From: Aldrovandia affinis
Taxonomy: Eukaryota > Chordata > Actinopteri > Notacanthiformes > Halosauridae
DNA: 64,000 nt
Direction: 5' to 3'
Assembly (NCBI GenBank): GCA_029706075.1
Contig: JAINUG010000052.1
Location: forward strand, 5,623,498 to 5,687,497
Each line of letters starts with the position of its first letter. The stretch's first letter is position 1. The notes beneath the pieces are model-generated. The model ran no database searches. It had not been told where the DNA came from and saw only the letters and a list, made by a program, of their open reading frames with translations. Position numbers and translations under genes: made by a program. Shown here piece by piece: positions 10,441 to 20,350 of this stretch.

Positions 10441-11510
10441 ACCAGGATGCTCTTATACAATGCTTGAAAAGGTATGTTGCATAATAAAGAGTTTATATCG
10501 TGGACCTTTAGAGGAGCAAAACATGCCAGCTCTATGATAATCACTGGTACATCTGCAGTGTCCACATTTAGTATTCCACCTGACCTTCAGGTCTGTAGTG
10601 CAGTGCCCTGGCTCCTAAACCTCACAACACAACCTTCTGCCATTGTGCACCGACACTATATGTGATTAAAACATTTAGGACTTGGAAACAAGGTGTGTGG
10701 ACTCATTAGCCAATCAATGACTTAAGTTATGTGCCGAAACACACCAAAAAAAACCAGAAGGCATTCTGGGCCTCTAAGAATAATTTGATCTTTTCAGTGA
10801 TTTATGCTGTAAAATAACAGCAAAAAAAGAGAAAGCTTTTCCACAGAAAAATAAAATGCCTTTTGAATGCCTAGTGACATAAGGTCCAGTGACATGGGTA
10901 ACATCTGTGTTGACACAAACGCATATTGTTGTCTCACACCCGAAAGGCATTATGAGATTTAGCGTTTGTTAACTAAAATGGCTGGAGCCTTCTCTGTCAG
11001 ACCCAGTTCTGCAACTCAGTGAGGTTCCTAATTGAGCATGGCTAATGATGTGTTGACAGTTTTACAGGGGGGCTCTGAGGAGACAGGTGGAGTAATTACA
11101 CCATTGAGAATATCAACATTTGTCAGCTCACTGCCATGGAACAGTCAAGGGGGGGTGGGGGGGACTTGACTTTCTTTTTGGTGAAACAAAATGAAGTCAC
11201 ACACACACCCATAAAAAGTAATAATATAAAATAAAAAGAGAGGATGCAGCTACTTCAAATTTGTTCTTGAAGCCCCTTGGTTTTAAATAATAATAATGAT
11301 AAGGAATGGATAAGAAATGCAGGGAAAAGTTCTATGTTTATTTTCAACTACACTCATATTATTATTATCTTATTGCAAATGTACAGTGCTTCCTTTTTTA
11401 TCTGATACGGTAGCAATGAGAAAGGTTAACCCACTGAGAAACAGTTAAACAGTTCACTTGTATAAATTATGTTGGTGAGTTCAATTACTTACACAGTTCA
11501 CATTTCTTTA
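10441..11510. other. No gene seen
   Basis: AT-rich sequence with short G- and A-runs. Short frames such as 10474-10665 show no family resemblance. No boundaries of a mobile element were found. Confidence 0.5.
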
Positions 11511-11519
11511 CATACAATC

Positions 11520-11672
11520 CATTTATACAGCTGGATATTTTACTGAAGCAATTCAGGTTAAGTGCCTTGCTCAAGGGTACAACGACAGTGTCCCCACCTG
11601 GGAATCGAACCTGCAACCTTTATGTTACAAGCCCAGTTCCTTAACCATTATGCTAACACTGCCACCCATGTT
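11520..11672 (-). mobile_element. tRNA-derived SINE fragment
   Basis: Read on the minus strand, it shows GGTTAAGGAACTGGGCTTGT and then GCAGGTTCGATTCCCAGG, the A- and B-box arrangement of a tRNA-like Pol III promoter. The body segment GAGCAAGGCACTTAA follows. This head-and-body combination is common in teleost SINEs. The ends are not sharply defined and no target duplication was recognised. Confidence 0.7.
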
Positions 11673-12628
11673 GTATGTTGGTTATTGTTACAGCCAATCT
11701 CTTGATCAATTACTGTTGTTGAAAACAGGTGTTTAAGTTCCACCTTGATTTTTTTTCATTTAACTTTCCTTAAGCAATCAGATTTGGCATGTTGGCATCA
11801 TTGAACGCTTCCACAAATGTGTTGTTAAGGTAGAGTTACTTTACTTAATTAGTTCCCCAGGTTTATTACCATGTCACGTGTACAGAAAACAAACCCCAGA
11901 GAAAAATATATAAAAGGTGAGTTAATATTCCTGTACTGCAGATACGAGACCAAGTTGAAACAACTGGAAGACGTGAGCAAAAAGAAATGTATTGCTACTG
12001 ATCATTTTGATTCCAGACTAAATACATACAATTGCTGCAGAAAATATTGATTTTTTTTCATTCTCTTCTTCGGTGATTTCATATGGTGAGTATCTAATTT
12101 TGTACTTTTCCCCTTTTGTGACATATATAATATGAATGCTCATCTGAGATTACCATTATTTATCATTGCATCGATCCTCAGTTGTAATTGAGAACAGGGA
12201 CGCCCATTCTCTCATGCAAGCGAAACGATTCAACATTCAAATCATGATATTCTACTTATTTAATTTCTTTGTGCTGATTGTTTCATTGTGATTCTGCATA
12301 AGAATAAGTCCCAGGATCACAGTGATTAGGTCAAGGGGAATATGCATAAGGGTTTACTCTGAGGCCAAGGCTGATTCATTATAAGCTTTCATTATGCATG
12401 AAATATGGAGGAATAGGGGTGTTTTTTTCATATGTAAGTGTGACGTGTATACACTTATATATGCATAAACTCCTCCACTCCTCACTTGCTTGTCAATAAA
12501 GATATATGTAAAAGAACATCACCTAACCTCACCTTTGCCATTGGAAATGAACACCTTGCCATAGTCGTAAGGTCAAAAGTGCTGTGTACTGAGAGAGGGA
12601 AAAAACACTTTTGGGGGCCCCTGGGTGG
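11673..12628. other. No gene seen
   Basis: AT-rich, no coding signal recognised on either strand. Nothing beyond short homopolymer runs. Confidence 0.5.
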
Positions 12629-13193
12629 TGTCGTGGAAATTCTACTATTCAAAGGAAGCGAGACTGTGTTCTCAAAGTCCAAATAATGTTTTATAACACT
12701 CGCATGAAGAATGTCAGAGTATCTCTGACCAGATAAAAGAAATACAACAATATCTTTTACAGACAAGGTGACCATGGCTCCTTGGAGTTTCACCCATTGG
12801 TCATGGTTGAAACCCCTCCTTTATTGATGGGTCCAGACACACGTTTTACCCTCCCAACATACACATTTCTTGCATACATTAGGATGGGGCACCTCTCACC
12901 CATCACCCAGTATCAACTTTACATCCATGTTATTATGATTTATACAGCACAATAATGAAACTCATTCCCATGGAACCGACCTTGACATTTCCTGCTCCCC
13001 AACCCAAATATCTTAATGTTTCTCATACTTTCACATGAGTTGTCTCCCACTTCTAGCAATACACACTTATCTCTTCCTGACAGGATGGTACGTGATATGA
13101 GGACAGAATGTTTGACCTACGTGTGGAAGCAGAAACAACTCAGTAAAGCTGAAAGCGGCCTGTCCCAAGGCCTAATTAAATGTTTCCCTTACA
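12629..13193 (-). mobile_element. Solo LTR (retrovirus-like)
   Basis: The plus strand reads TGTCGTGGAAATTC at the left end and TTTCCCTTACA at the right end. It is flanked by a 4-bp direct repeat GTGG (12625-12628 and 13194-13197). The minus-strand end AATTTCCACGACA equals the plus-strand end of the LTR at 3045-3534, so the two belong to related families and this copy points leftwards. A minus-strand AATAAA lies near 12820. No internal coding sequence. Length 565 bp. Confidence 0.7.
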
Positions 13194-13224
13194 GTGGCAC
13201 AACCAGTAAAGGCACTTGTTCTGA

Positions 13225-13300
13225 GTACGGGAGGGATAGTTGAATTAGAAACAGACTGGCTACCAATTGTGGAGAAAAATCTGAAATAAATAAATAAAAC
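13225..13300 (+). mobile_element. SINE 3' remnant
   Basis: GGGAGGGATAGTTGAATTAG and CTGGCTACCAATTGTGGAGA, followed by AATAAATAAAT, match the tail of the SINE at 13588-13957 (about 13868-13930). Only the last ~75 bp are kept. Confidence 0.55.
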
Positions 13301-13587
13301 AAAACACTTTGGTGCATCTAAATAATAGGATTAAAAAGATGTTGTGTATTCTCAAGATAATGGCTAGCAATACGGCTGAAGCATAGCACAGCACTCCCAC
13401 AGCTATTTTAGACTCCCCTACACTCTGGTTTCCATTGGTGTAATTGTGTGTCTGTATTTACATTTTCTACTATTAACTACCACTGTACACATAAAGAAAT
13501 AGGTGAATATATGAGGGCCTAAGTGTTTTGACAATTTTGGAAACTGAAATAACTGGTCTAAAAGTGCATAAAGACATATTGACACTG

Positions 13588-13957
13588 GGCCCTCCCGCGT
13601 GGTCTAGTGGTTTCAACGTCCGACGCTGGCCATGGCGACCGGGGTTCAATTTCCTGTTGCGCCAGAGTCGGCTCTGGCCGGGAGTGCATCGGGGCGGCAA
13701 TTGGCTGTCCGCCCCAGGGAGGGGGGAGGGAAGCCGACAGTTCGCTGCGCACAGCAGTGGTTCTGGGGTACCGGAATTACAGTCGACAGCTTGGCGAGTG
13801 CTGTCTCGGAGGAGGCAGCGCTTCCGCCTTTGTCGCTGCCGGTCACAGAAATACGGCAGCGAACTACGAGGGAGGGGATTGAACTAAGCACAGCGGGAGT
13901 AACTGGCTACCAAATTGGGAGAAAAATCGGGGTAAAATCTAAAAAGCAAAGAAATAA
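13588..13957 (+). mobile_element. tRNA-derived SINE with 18-bp target duplication
   Basis: The head carries a tRNA-like GCGTGGTCTAGTGGTTTCAA (A-box region) and GCGACCGGGGTTCAATTTCC (B-box region). The body includes GGCTGTCCGCCCCAGGGAGG and the end GGCTACCAAATTGGGAGAAA plus an A-rich tail. It is flanked by the direct repeat AAAGACATATTGACACTG (13570-13587 and 13958-13975), so the insertion is bounded exactly and is fairly recent. Relatives are at 16805-17010 (minus) and fragments at 13225 and 58160. The frames crossing it are not genes. Confidence 0.9.
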
Positions 13958-13975
13958 AAAGACATATTGACACTG

Positions 13976-14331
13976 AAAGTAGCATGGCTGATAAATTCAT
14001 ATATACAGTAAATACATTGTAATGGAAGTATAGCTATTGTTAGCAGGGCATTGTTACCCCTGTTCCAATGTGCGTTGTGTATCATCGACCGTCATTTACA
14101 TGCTAATTTTCACTGGATTTATTGTGAAGATAAGTGCTCAGCCCCCCTCACATCTATAGCAAGATAAGGAATTTATACAAACTGCTTGATTCATAACGTG
14201 ATGGTAAATAACGATTTATAGGATACCAGGTAGATGGATTCATATACCCTTCATTCTTTTTCAGAATTTAAAAACAAATCAACTGCTACTTTAAATGCCA
14301 TTGAGTAATCCACTCAAGTTGCATACTTGCA
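13976..14331. promoter_or_regulatory. OR1 upstream region with a candidate 3' splice site near 14332
   Basis: There is no coding signal. About 40 bases before the OR1 start codon the sequence TTGCATACTTGCAG/GTC resembles a splice acceptor. Vertebrate OR genes usually have non-coding 5' exons spliced to a single coding exon, so this is a plausible join. The promoter and first exon were not identified. Confidence 0.35.
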
Positions 14332-14374
14332 GGTCAAAGAAAAGCAAGAGAAGAGCAGCTAAAGCAAATCTGCC

Positions 14375-15361
14375 ATGAACTCCCTGAATTCAACTCTCCC
14401 TCTAAACACAACGTTGGTGCACCCTCCATTCTTTTTCATCAATGGTTTCTACAACATACCCCATATCAAATACTACTACGTTTTATTGTGCTTTGTTTTT
14501 GTGGTCTCTGTGTTAGGGAACTCATTTGTCATGTTTATTATATGCATAGAGCGCAGTTTTCACACCCCAAAGTATATAGCCATTTTTAATTTGGCTGCAG
14601 CCGACTTGTGTGAAAGCACCGCTCTTATTCCTAACTTGATTGCGATGTTTCTTTTCGATTCCCAGTACATCTCCTTCGGTGCATGCATGGCCAATATGTT
14701 TTTTGTGTTTTTCTTTTCTTGTTTGGAGGGCCTCACTCTCACTGTTCTGGCTTATGATAGATTAATTGCAATATGCTTACCACTAAGATACCACACCATC
14801 ATCACAACCAGAACAATGGCTGTTACGTTAGCAGTGGTGTGGGCATACAATTTGTTTTTGATGATTTTATCAGTAGGCTTGATCACCAGGTTGTCCTTTT
14901 GTAAATCTATTGTGGTAAATAGCTACTTCTGTGACCACGGGCCCATATACAAAATGGCGTGCAATGACAATCTTCCAAATAGTATTATGGCGAGACTTAA
15001 CATGGTATTATTCCTTTTTGTACCAGTGATTTTAACTGTGCTATCATACGTGTTCATTACATGTGCGCTGTTTAAAATTGCCTCATGGGAAGGCCGACTC
15101 AAAGCCATTAAGACTTGTTCTGCGCACTTAATACTGGTGGCAATATATTATCTTCCAATAATAGGCACCTACATTGCTGCAATAACTCTTTCACTCCACC
15201 CCAATGCCAGGATAATTAACACATCACTCGCATATGCTATTCCACCCATGATGAATCCAATCATTTATGTTTTGCAAACAGAAGAGGTCAAGGAATTTTC
15301 CAAAAAACTTTTCAAAAGAAAGGTCACCACTGCTGAAATAAACAATCAAATTAAGAAATGA
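14375..15361 (+). CDS. Odorant receptor (teleost type), intact
   Basis: An intronless 328-residue class A GPCR of the odorant-receptor family, expected in the cilia or microvilli of olfactory neurons and coupled to a G protein. The N-terminus has two glycosylation sites (Asn5, Asn11). TM1 has Gly-Asn (48-49). TM2 carries NLAAADLCE. The conserved Cys is at 104, and LAYDRLIAIC ends TM3 (125-134; the common form is MAYDRYVAIC). Extracellular loop 2 is Cys-rich (FCKSIVVNSYFCDHGPIYKMAC region). TM6 has KTCSAHL and TM7 ends PMMNPIIYVLQTEEVKEF. An AATAAA lies 81 bp after the stop (15442). The start chosen is the first Met, in normal position. It is clearly a different subfamily from the three minus-strand receptors; I would guess an eta/delta-like teleost group but cannot be sure. 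Confidence 0.93.
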   Translation: MNSLNSTLPLNTTLVHPPFFFINGFYNIPHIKYYYVLLCFVFVVSVLGNSFVMFIICIERSFHTPKYIAIFNLAAADLCESTALIPNLIAMFLFDSQYISFGACMANMFFVFFFSCLEGLTLTVLAYDRLIAICLPLRYHTIITTRTMAVTLAVVWAYNLFLMILSVGLITRLSFCKSIVVNSYFCDHGPIYKMACNDNLPNSIMARLNMVLFLFVPVILTVLSYVFITCALFKIASWEGRLKAIKTCSAHLILVAIYYLPIIGTYIAAITLSLHPNARIINTSLAYAIPPMMNPIIYVLQTEEVKEFSKKLFKRKVTTAEINNQIKK

Positions 15362-15840
15362 ATCTGTATAGAAAGGGAACTCTACTGCACTTAACCGACA
15401 TTGCTTAAGCCAATATCCAGTTGTATAAATCGATATAGTGTAATAAATATGATTTTCAAGCCTTTCTGTGTAAGCTTTGGTTACTACACTTTGTGCATTT
15501 CAAGTTTATTATATTAAATCCATAAACATCAAGTATGGTGAAAGTTACTTTTGGCAATATTGCTGGAAGTTGTGGTCTAACAAAAATGTCTCACCTCTGC
15601 CCAGTTTGGTAGTTTATTGGTCTGCAATAAAGGCACTTGCATCAACATGGGTTGGGAGGGCAATTGGGCAAATCACATCATTTTGATTATCCCACATATT
15701 AAGTATCAACTTTTACAGATGTTCTCAATGCCATCTCACCATTGCTCACAACACAGCGCACTGCACTTTTACAATGAAACTTGACATGCCATTTTTAATT
15801 TCAGGTGACTCAAATGTTTGTTCAAAATACAAAAAGTTTG

Positions 15841-16524
15841 CTCCTCCTTGAGCTGCCACCTTACTGTGGTGGAGGGGTTTGCGTGTCCCAATGATCCCAG
15901 GAGCTAAGTTGTCGGGGGCTTCATGCCCCTGGTAGGGTCACCCAAGGCAAACAGGTCCTGGGTGAGGGACCAGACAAAGCGTGGCTCACAAGACCCCCCA
16001 TGATGACAAACAAAATTGGAAATACGTTTCCCTTGCCCGGACGCGGGTCACCGGGGCCCCCCCCTGGAGCCAGGCCCGGGGGTAGGGCTCGAGGGCGAGC
16101 GCCTGGTGGCCAGGCCTACACCTATGGGGCTCGGCCGGGCACAGCCCGAAGAGGCAACGTAGGACCCCCTTCCCATGGGCTCACCACCCATGGGAGGGGC
16201 CAAGGGGGTCGGGTGCAGTGTGAGATGGGCGGCGGCCGAAGGCCCGAGCCAGATGAGGTGGCTCGGGCATCTGGTTAGGATGCCTCCTGGATGCCTCCCG
16301 GGTGAGGTGTTCCGGGCGCGTCCCACCGGGAGGAGGCCCCGGGGAAGACCCATGACACGCTGGAGAGACTATGTCTCTCGGCTGGCCTGGGAACGCCTCG
16401 GGATTCCCCCGGAAGAGCTGGACGAAGTGGCCGGGGAGAGGGAAGTCTGGGTCTCCCTGCTTAGGACGCTGCCCCCGCGACCCGACCCGGAGAAGCGGTA
16501 GAAAATGGATGGATGGATGGATGG
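15841..16524 (+). mobile_element. Internally deleted RTE-clade LINE (Rex3-like) with target duplication
   Basis: This GC-rich block in AT-rich surroundings joins an RTE-type 5' leader (CTGTGGTGGAGGGGTTTGCG and so on) to the C-terminal end of the RTE ORF. The frame 16175-16501 reads MRWLGHLVRMPPG, GRRPRGRPMTRWRDYVSRLA and PPEELDEVAGEREVW before a stop. The 3' end is the (ATGG)n run typical of Rex3/RTE elements. The direct repeat ACAAAAAGTTTG flanks it (15829-15840 and 16525-16536), so the short form moved as a unit. Endonuclease and RT catalytic domains are absent. Confidence 0.85.
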
Positions 16525-16804
16525 ACAAAAAGTTTGCAACAGGGATACCTGTTCAGGGTCAAATACCAGATACCATCTGTGTTGCAAGTTATGCATGGTT
16601 TGTTTCCATTGGCTGTGGATTATACCAATCTTGTGGTCATGCAGTTCTGATGAAAACCTTGGTTGAAGGATGCCAAGAGTCAAACTGCAAGTTCCCCATC
16701 CCATCAAACTGGTAGTGTCATTTTCTACAAAAATAGAAAATTGGGACCCAGACCAGAGCAATATTGTAGAGAACTGGTGACATGTTGGTGCAGTTCTTAA
16801 CTGC

Positions 16805-17010
16805 GCGCGCCAAACTGTGGCGCGAATCTAGGTGTCTCAAATCTGATCTTGCTCTCAAGCCTGTCGGCTTCCCCCTGCCCCTCCCTGGGGCGGACAGCCA
16901 GTCGCTGACCCCGATGGCACTTCTGGCCAGAGCTGACTCTGGCGTGACGGGGAATCGAACCACGGTCGCCGTGGCCAGCGTTGAATGTTGTAACCACTGG
17001 ACCACGCCCT
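16805..17010 (-). mobile_element. tRNA-derived SINE, same family as 13588-13957
   Basis: The minus strand reads GTGGTCCAGTGGTTACAACA, then GCGACCGTGGTTCGATTCCC, then the GGCTGTCCGCCCCAGGGAGG body. These match the head and body of the plus-strand SINE at 13588. The tail (TACCAAATTGGGAG) is missing, so this copy is 3' truncated or rearranged. Confidence 0.8.
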
Positions 17011-17119
17011 ATGTCAAGTAGTTTTACTTTAAAAAAATAAAACTTTTCCCCCTTTTTCTCCCAAGTTTGTATCCTTAAGCTGCACACTCAGTTTAACAGA
17101 ACAAGCATGCGCTCTCCTC

Positions 17120-17325
17120 TGAAACGTGATGTCAGCCGTCACTACTTTTCACACCAAGCGATGTGACCTGATCAATCCCTCCCTCTCTGGGCAATGTTGC
17201 CACCAATTATGCATTGCCTCCGTGGGGCTGCTGGCCATTTGGCACTGGCACGGTGCGGATTCAATACCAGAACGTGGGGCTCGTTTACACACTAGAATAG
17301 TGCATTAACAGGATGAGCCACCTGG
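17120..17325 (-). mobile_element. Diverged SINE-like element
   Basis: On the minus strand, CCAGGTGGCTCATCCTGTTA and CTGGTATTGAATCCGCACCG look like degenerate A and B boxes. They are followed by a body with GGCAACATTGCCCAGAGAGG. The element is diverged and its limits are approximate. Confidence 0.45.
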
Positions 17326-17364
17326 AAACCCATTGTTGATGTCGAAATAAAGTGAAGTTGTGCT

Positions 17365-17450
17365 CCAGAGTGGCTCAGTTGGTAAAGGTGCTCACCATGA
17401 GAGCGGCTGGATCCTGTAGCCTAGATATTGCAGGCTTCATCCTGGGCTAG
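17365..17450 (+). mobile_element. tRNA-like SINE head
   Basis: GTGGCTCAGTTGGTAAAGGT (A-box like) and a diverged B-box region GCAGGCTTCATCCTGG give a tRNA-like layout of about 75 bp. No intact cloverleaf and no CCA-compatible acceptor stem were seen, so it is not called a tRNA gene. Confidence 0.4.
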
Positions 17451-18155
17451 AGATCGATATTTAATTTGCTTGTTTATAATAACATAATCTGTATTTGTAC
17501 TGCGGTGAGCCCAACCATATAGGTATGTTGTACTTGCAATACTAATTATGGTAGATGACAGCACAACAGTACTGTAAAATATTATTTTGCTAAGGGAAAC
17601 AGATAAAGCTGAAGTTACACTTTTCTTCACACATTTCTTTTATAATATGGACTCCAGATTTGTTTGTCTTTGGTACTGCTTCTGTAATATAATGTGTGGT
17701 TGACAATAAATGAATGGTCTTTTCAAACAGCCTCAATGCGATCAAATTTTTAAATGGCAAAATTCCAATTCATTCCAATATCATATCGTACCATCAGGTA
17801 ACTGCCGATACCCAGTCACCAGTATGTTTAATGTCATGTAATGTACTGTGTGAAGTGCTTGCAGGCTGACCTACCACACACTGGTGACCACACAGATGTA
17901 TTGGAATGGCATTGCACAAGGCAACGTGCACAGTTGGGACGAGTTGAGTGATGCAGAGAAGTGAGGTGTGGCTATACGCGAAATGAAACCGGACAGGCTA
18001 GAGATTCACGATTTATTCACTATGTAAAATGTATTCATGCCTCTATAGCTCCGAATGTTGCGAGAAACTTTGCTATTGGGTTCCCTACTGGTAAAGGAGA
18101 CTATGAGCTTCTTCATGGACATAAGCTCAATACAATCACTGTGCATATTCACACA
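17451..18155. other. No gene seen
   Basis: AT-rich. The short frames at 17421-17630 and 17961-18188 match no family known to me. Confidence 0.5.
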
Positions 18156-18715
18156 GTTGTGACCAGGGTTGGGAGGGTTACTTTGTAAATGTAATTAGTG
18201 CCTGATTACTGATTACACGGCTCTGAAAGTAATCCGATACGAATACAGTTACATGTCTCAAAAAAGTAACGTATTCAGATTACTTTTAGAATACTTTTGG
18301 ATTACTTACTTTTTCCATCACAGATGGGTATGTTTTGGGGTACAGGAGACATTGGGAAGCTGTTATATAGCCAAAGGTGGTGCTACTTAGTACTAAAAGG
18401 GTGCTCAAACTTTTGCACACGCCATGTTCACTTTTTTATAAAAACTTTATTAAAAACAAATTACCAGTAATGTTACAGACCTGAGAGCAGATTAACATAG
18501 TATACAGTAGGATGGCAGTCTAAGCACAATAAATTGTGTACTAACTACCATTAGCTCAGCCTCACTTGTTGTCAGTCACTTGCCCCCAGTATATTATGCA
18601 TTCAGCAGCAGTCTATTAACTTCGATTTTATCCCGTTTTGAAATGTTATCGTTTCAATAATAAAGAAAGCAGTATAAAATTAGCAGAGCAGTTATTGCGA
18701 TGCCTCAAACCGTAG

Positions 18716-19112
18716 TGTGGGAGAATCAGATCTCAGCCAGGGCCAGATAGACTGAGTGATCCGAAACCACATTTAACACATTTCTTCAGAGTCAGATGTA
18801 ATCGGGTTTTATTGTATGCGAAATCACCTACAAGAAAACATAGTATGCTCGCCGCGCAGCCTAAGAATGCTGGCAGTAAACTTGCGGGATCTCTAATACA
18901 AAGTTAGAAGTCTAAAGCATGGTGGGATTCGCTTGCTTAATTGTTAGCCCATGTCCTCTCACCCCTCGAGCTGCGGAGCTCGAACTGGGCTCATAAATCC
19001 TAGTGACAGGGTGGACCAGGCCGTGTATAACGTGGGCTGGCCACACAAACTGACCCACCAGAAACACAGGGACAGAGCATGGGGCTCAAAACTTCTTAAA
19101 AAAATTCCCACA
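18716..19112 (-). mobile_element. Solo LTR (retrovirus-like) nested in the hAT element
   Basis: The plus strand begins TGTGGGAGAATCAG and ends AATTCCCACA, with a 4-bp duplication GTAG on both sides (18712-18715 and 19113-19116). On the minus strand it carries ACAATAAAACCC as a poly(A) signal and the end GAGATCTGATTCTCCCACA shared with the LTR remnant ending at 9098. 397 bp. A 4-bp target duplication fits gamma/epsilon-type retroviruses. It postdates the hAT. Confidence 0.88.
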
Positions 19113-19189
19113 GTAGGCTTAGGTTAGGTAACAGCAAATTACTGCAGAACTGTGTTCAGTAAACTGAAGGTTAGCTAACGTTGACTTAC

Positions 19190-19330
19190 CTCCAAGTGCT
19201 TTTTGAGATTCGACGTCGAGTCCTTTGATGCCGACAGTATCTTTACAACTGGAAGGGACAAGGTACACTGGACCGACAGATTTTTCCCATGTTCTGATTT
19301 AAACTGGAAATGGTGTCGATAACCCCACGA
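19190..19330 (-). pseudogene. Relic BED-finger exon of a hAT transposase
   Basis: On the minus strand a frame reads FKSEHGKNLSVQCTL and then STSNLKKHLE, ending at a perfect splice donor GAG/GTAAGT (donor 19189-19184). This is the pattern of a BED zinc finger split by an intron after the Lys-Lys-His. The first Cys pair is incomplete, since the second Cys reads Ser or is lost, so the finger is dead. No downstream exons are present. Confidence 0.6.
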
Positions 19331-19702
19331 ACTAAAAGCTGATTTTTCTTCCATCTTGCCGCTATCAATGTTTGTCTGAGTGCGGGCGCGCGCTTTTTTA
19401 ACGCATTTCTTTTAACGCAGTTTTTTGGTTCTGTACAGCGGCTGTTTTCGTGAGCTGTGATGATAATCATGTAGGCGTGATAATTTCATGCTGTAGCTTT
19501 AGTAATGAATATTATCTCATTAATGTTTGTAAGGAAAACTTTCCACCAAGAATTCCAATAAGTAATCCAAAATGTATTCACTTCAGGTTTATTAAAGTAA
19601 CTGTATTCAGATTACAGAGCTGAATACAGTTACTTGATTTTTGTATTCTGATTACGTAACGCCGTTACATGTATTCCGTTACAACCCAACCCTGGTTGTG
19701 AC

Positions 19703-20012
19703 CCACCTGCACAGTAAAATGTTCAGTATTAAATCAACTGAGACTTGAATTGACACTTTTACAAGTGTGTTAAATTCGAAGAATAGTGACAAGAGTCAAG
19801 GGTTTGCAACTGATTTTACTGGCAAATCAACACATTCAGTTTTAGTAATCCATGTTGAAAGCTTATGGGGGTTATGCGGAATGGACTTCCGTGTTTTGCT
19901 AAACGTGGCGGGCCATTTCCGGTAGACGAGATAATGGCATTGTTCTATACAAGATATTTACAGGACAAGGGGTTTAAGCTATACCCTTCCTCCTATATCC
20001 ATGATTATGAGT
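19703..20012. other. No gene seen
   Basis: Sequence between the hAT target duplication and the tandem repeat. The small frame 19865-20053 has no family resemblance. Confidence 0.4.
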
Positions 20013-20350
20013 GTACTAACGACATTTTTTTAAGTACATCGTCTATTACCTAGCGTTAGCGTTAGCTAGCTAGTACTAACGACATTTTTTAAAAGTAGCC
20101 TACCTGTGCCTGCAGTCTAATACTTATCGTTAGTGTTAGCTAGAGTACTAACGACATTTTTTAAAAGTAGCCTACCTGTGCCTGCTGTCTAATACTTATC
20201 GTTAGTGTTAGCTAGCTAGTACTAATGACATTTTTTAAAAGTAGCCTACCTGTGCCTGCTGTCTAATACTTATCGTTAGCGTTAGCTAGCTAGTACTAAC
20301 AAAATGTTTTAAGTACCTGTGCCTGCTGCCTGTTACCTAGCGTTAGTGTT
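20013..20350. repeat. Tandem repeat, ~74-bp unit, about 4.5 copies
   Basis: The unit runs GTACTAACGACATTTTTTAA, AAGTAGCCTACCTGTGCCTG, TCTAATACTTATCGTTAG, TGTTAGCTAGCTA. Unit starts are near 20073, 20145, 20219 and 20293, with a shorter first copy at about 20013. Copies differ by only a few bases, so the array is recent. There are no unique spacers, so it is a minisatellite and not a CRISPR array. Confidence 0.88.

Larger units (their letters stand above)
18164..19694 (-). mobile_element. Non-autonomous hAT transposon with a decayed BED-finger exon
   Basis: The ends are inverted repeats: CAGGGTTGGG at 18164 and CCCAACCCTG ending at 19694. They are flanked by a perfect 8-bp duplication GTTGTGAC (18156-18163 and 19695-19702), the hallmark of hAT transposition. 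Both ends are rich in GTAAC/GTTAC and ATTACTTTT-like subterminal motifs. The total of 1531 bp includes a 397-bp solo LTR inserted later. The only transposase trace is one exon-like BED-finger stretch near 19190-19330, so most of the coding region has been deleted. Confidence 0.9.

Noticed and set aside
13528..13970. Several GC-rich overlapping frames
   Set aside because: They cross a SINE and its target duplications; not protein-coding.
16000..16528. Long frames on both strands in the GC-rich block
   Set aside because: Only the plus frame ending at 16501 is real, as an RTE C-terminal remnant; the others are shadows of high GC content.
17365..17450. Possible tRNA gene
   Set aside because: Box-like sequences are present but no acceptor stem pairing or intact cloverleaf could be drawn; treated as a SINE head.
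20013..20350. CRISPR-like regular repeats
   Set aside because: Units are contiguous without distinct spacers and the context is vertebrate DNA; this is a minisatellite.
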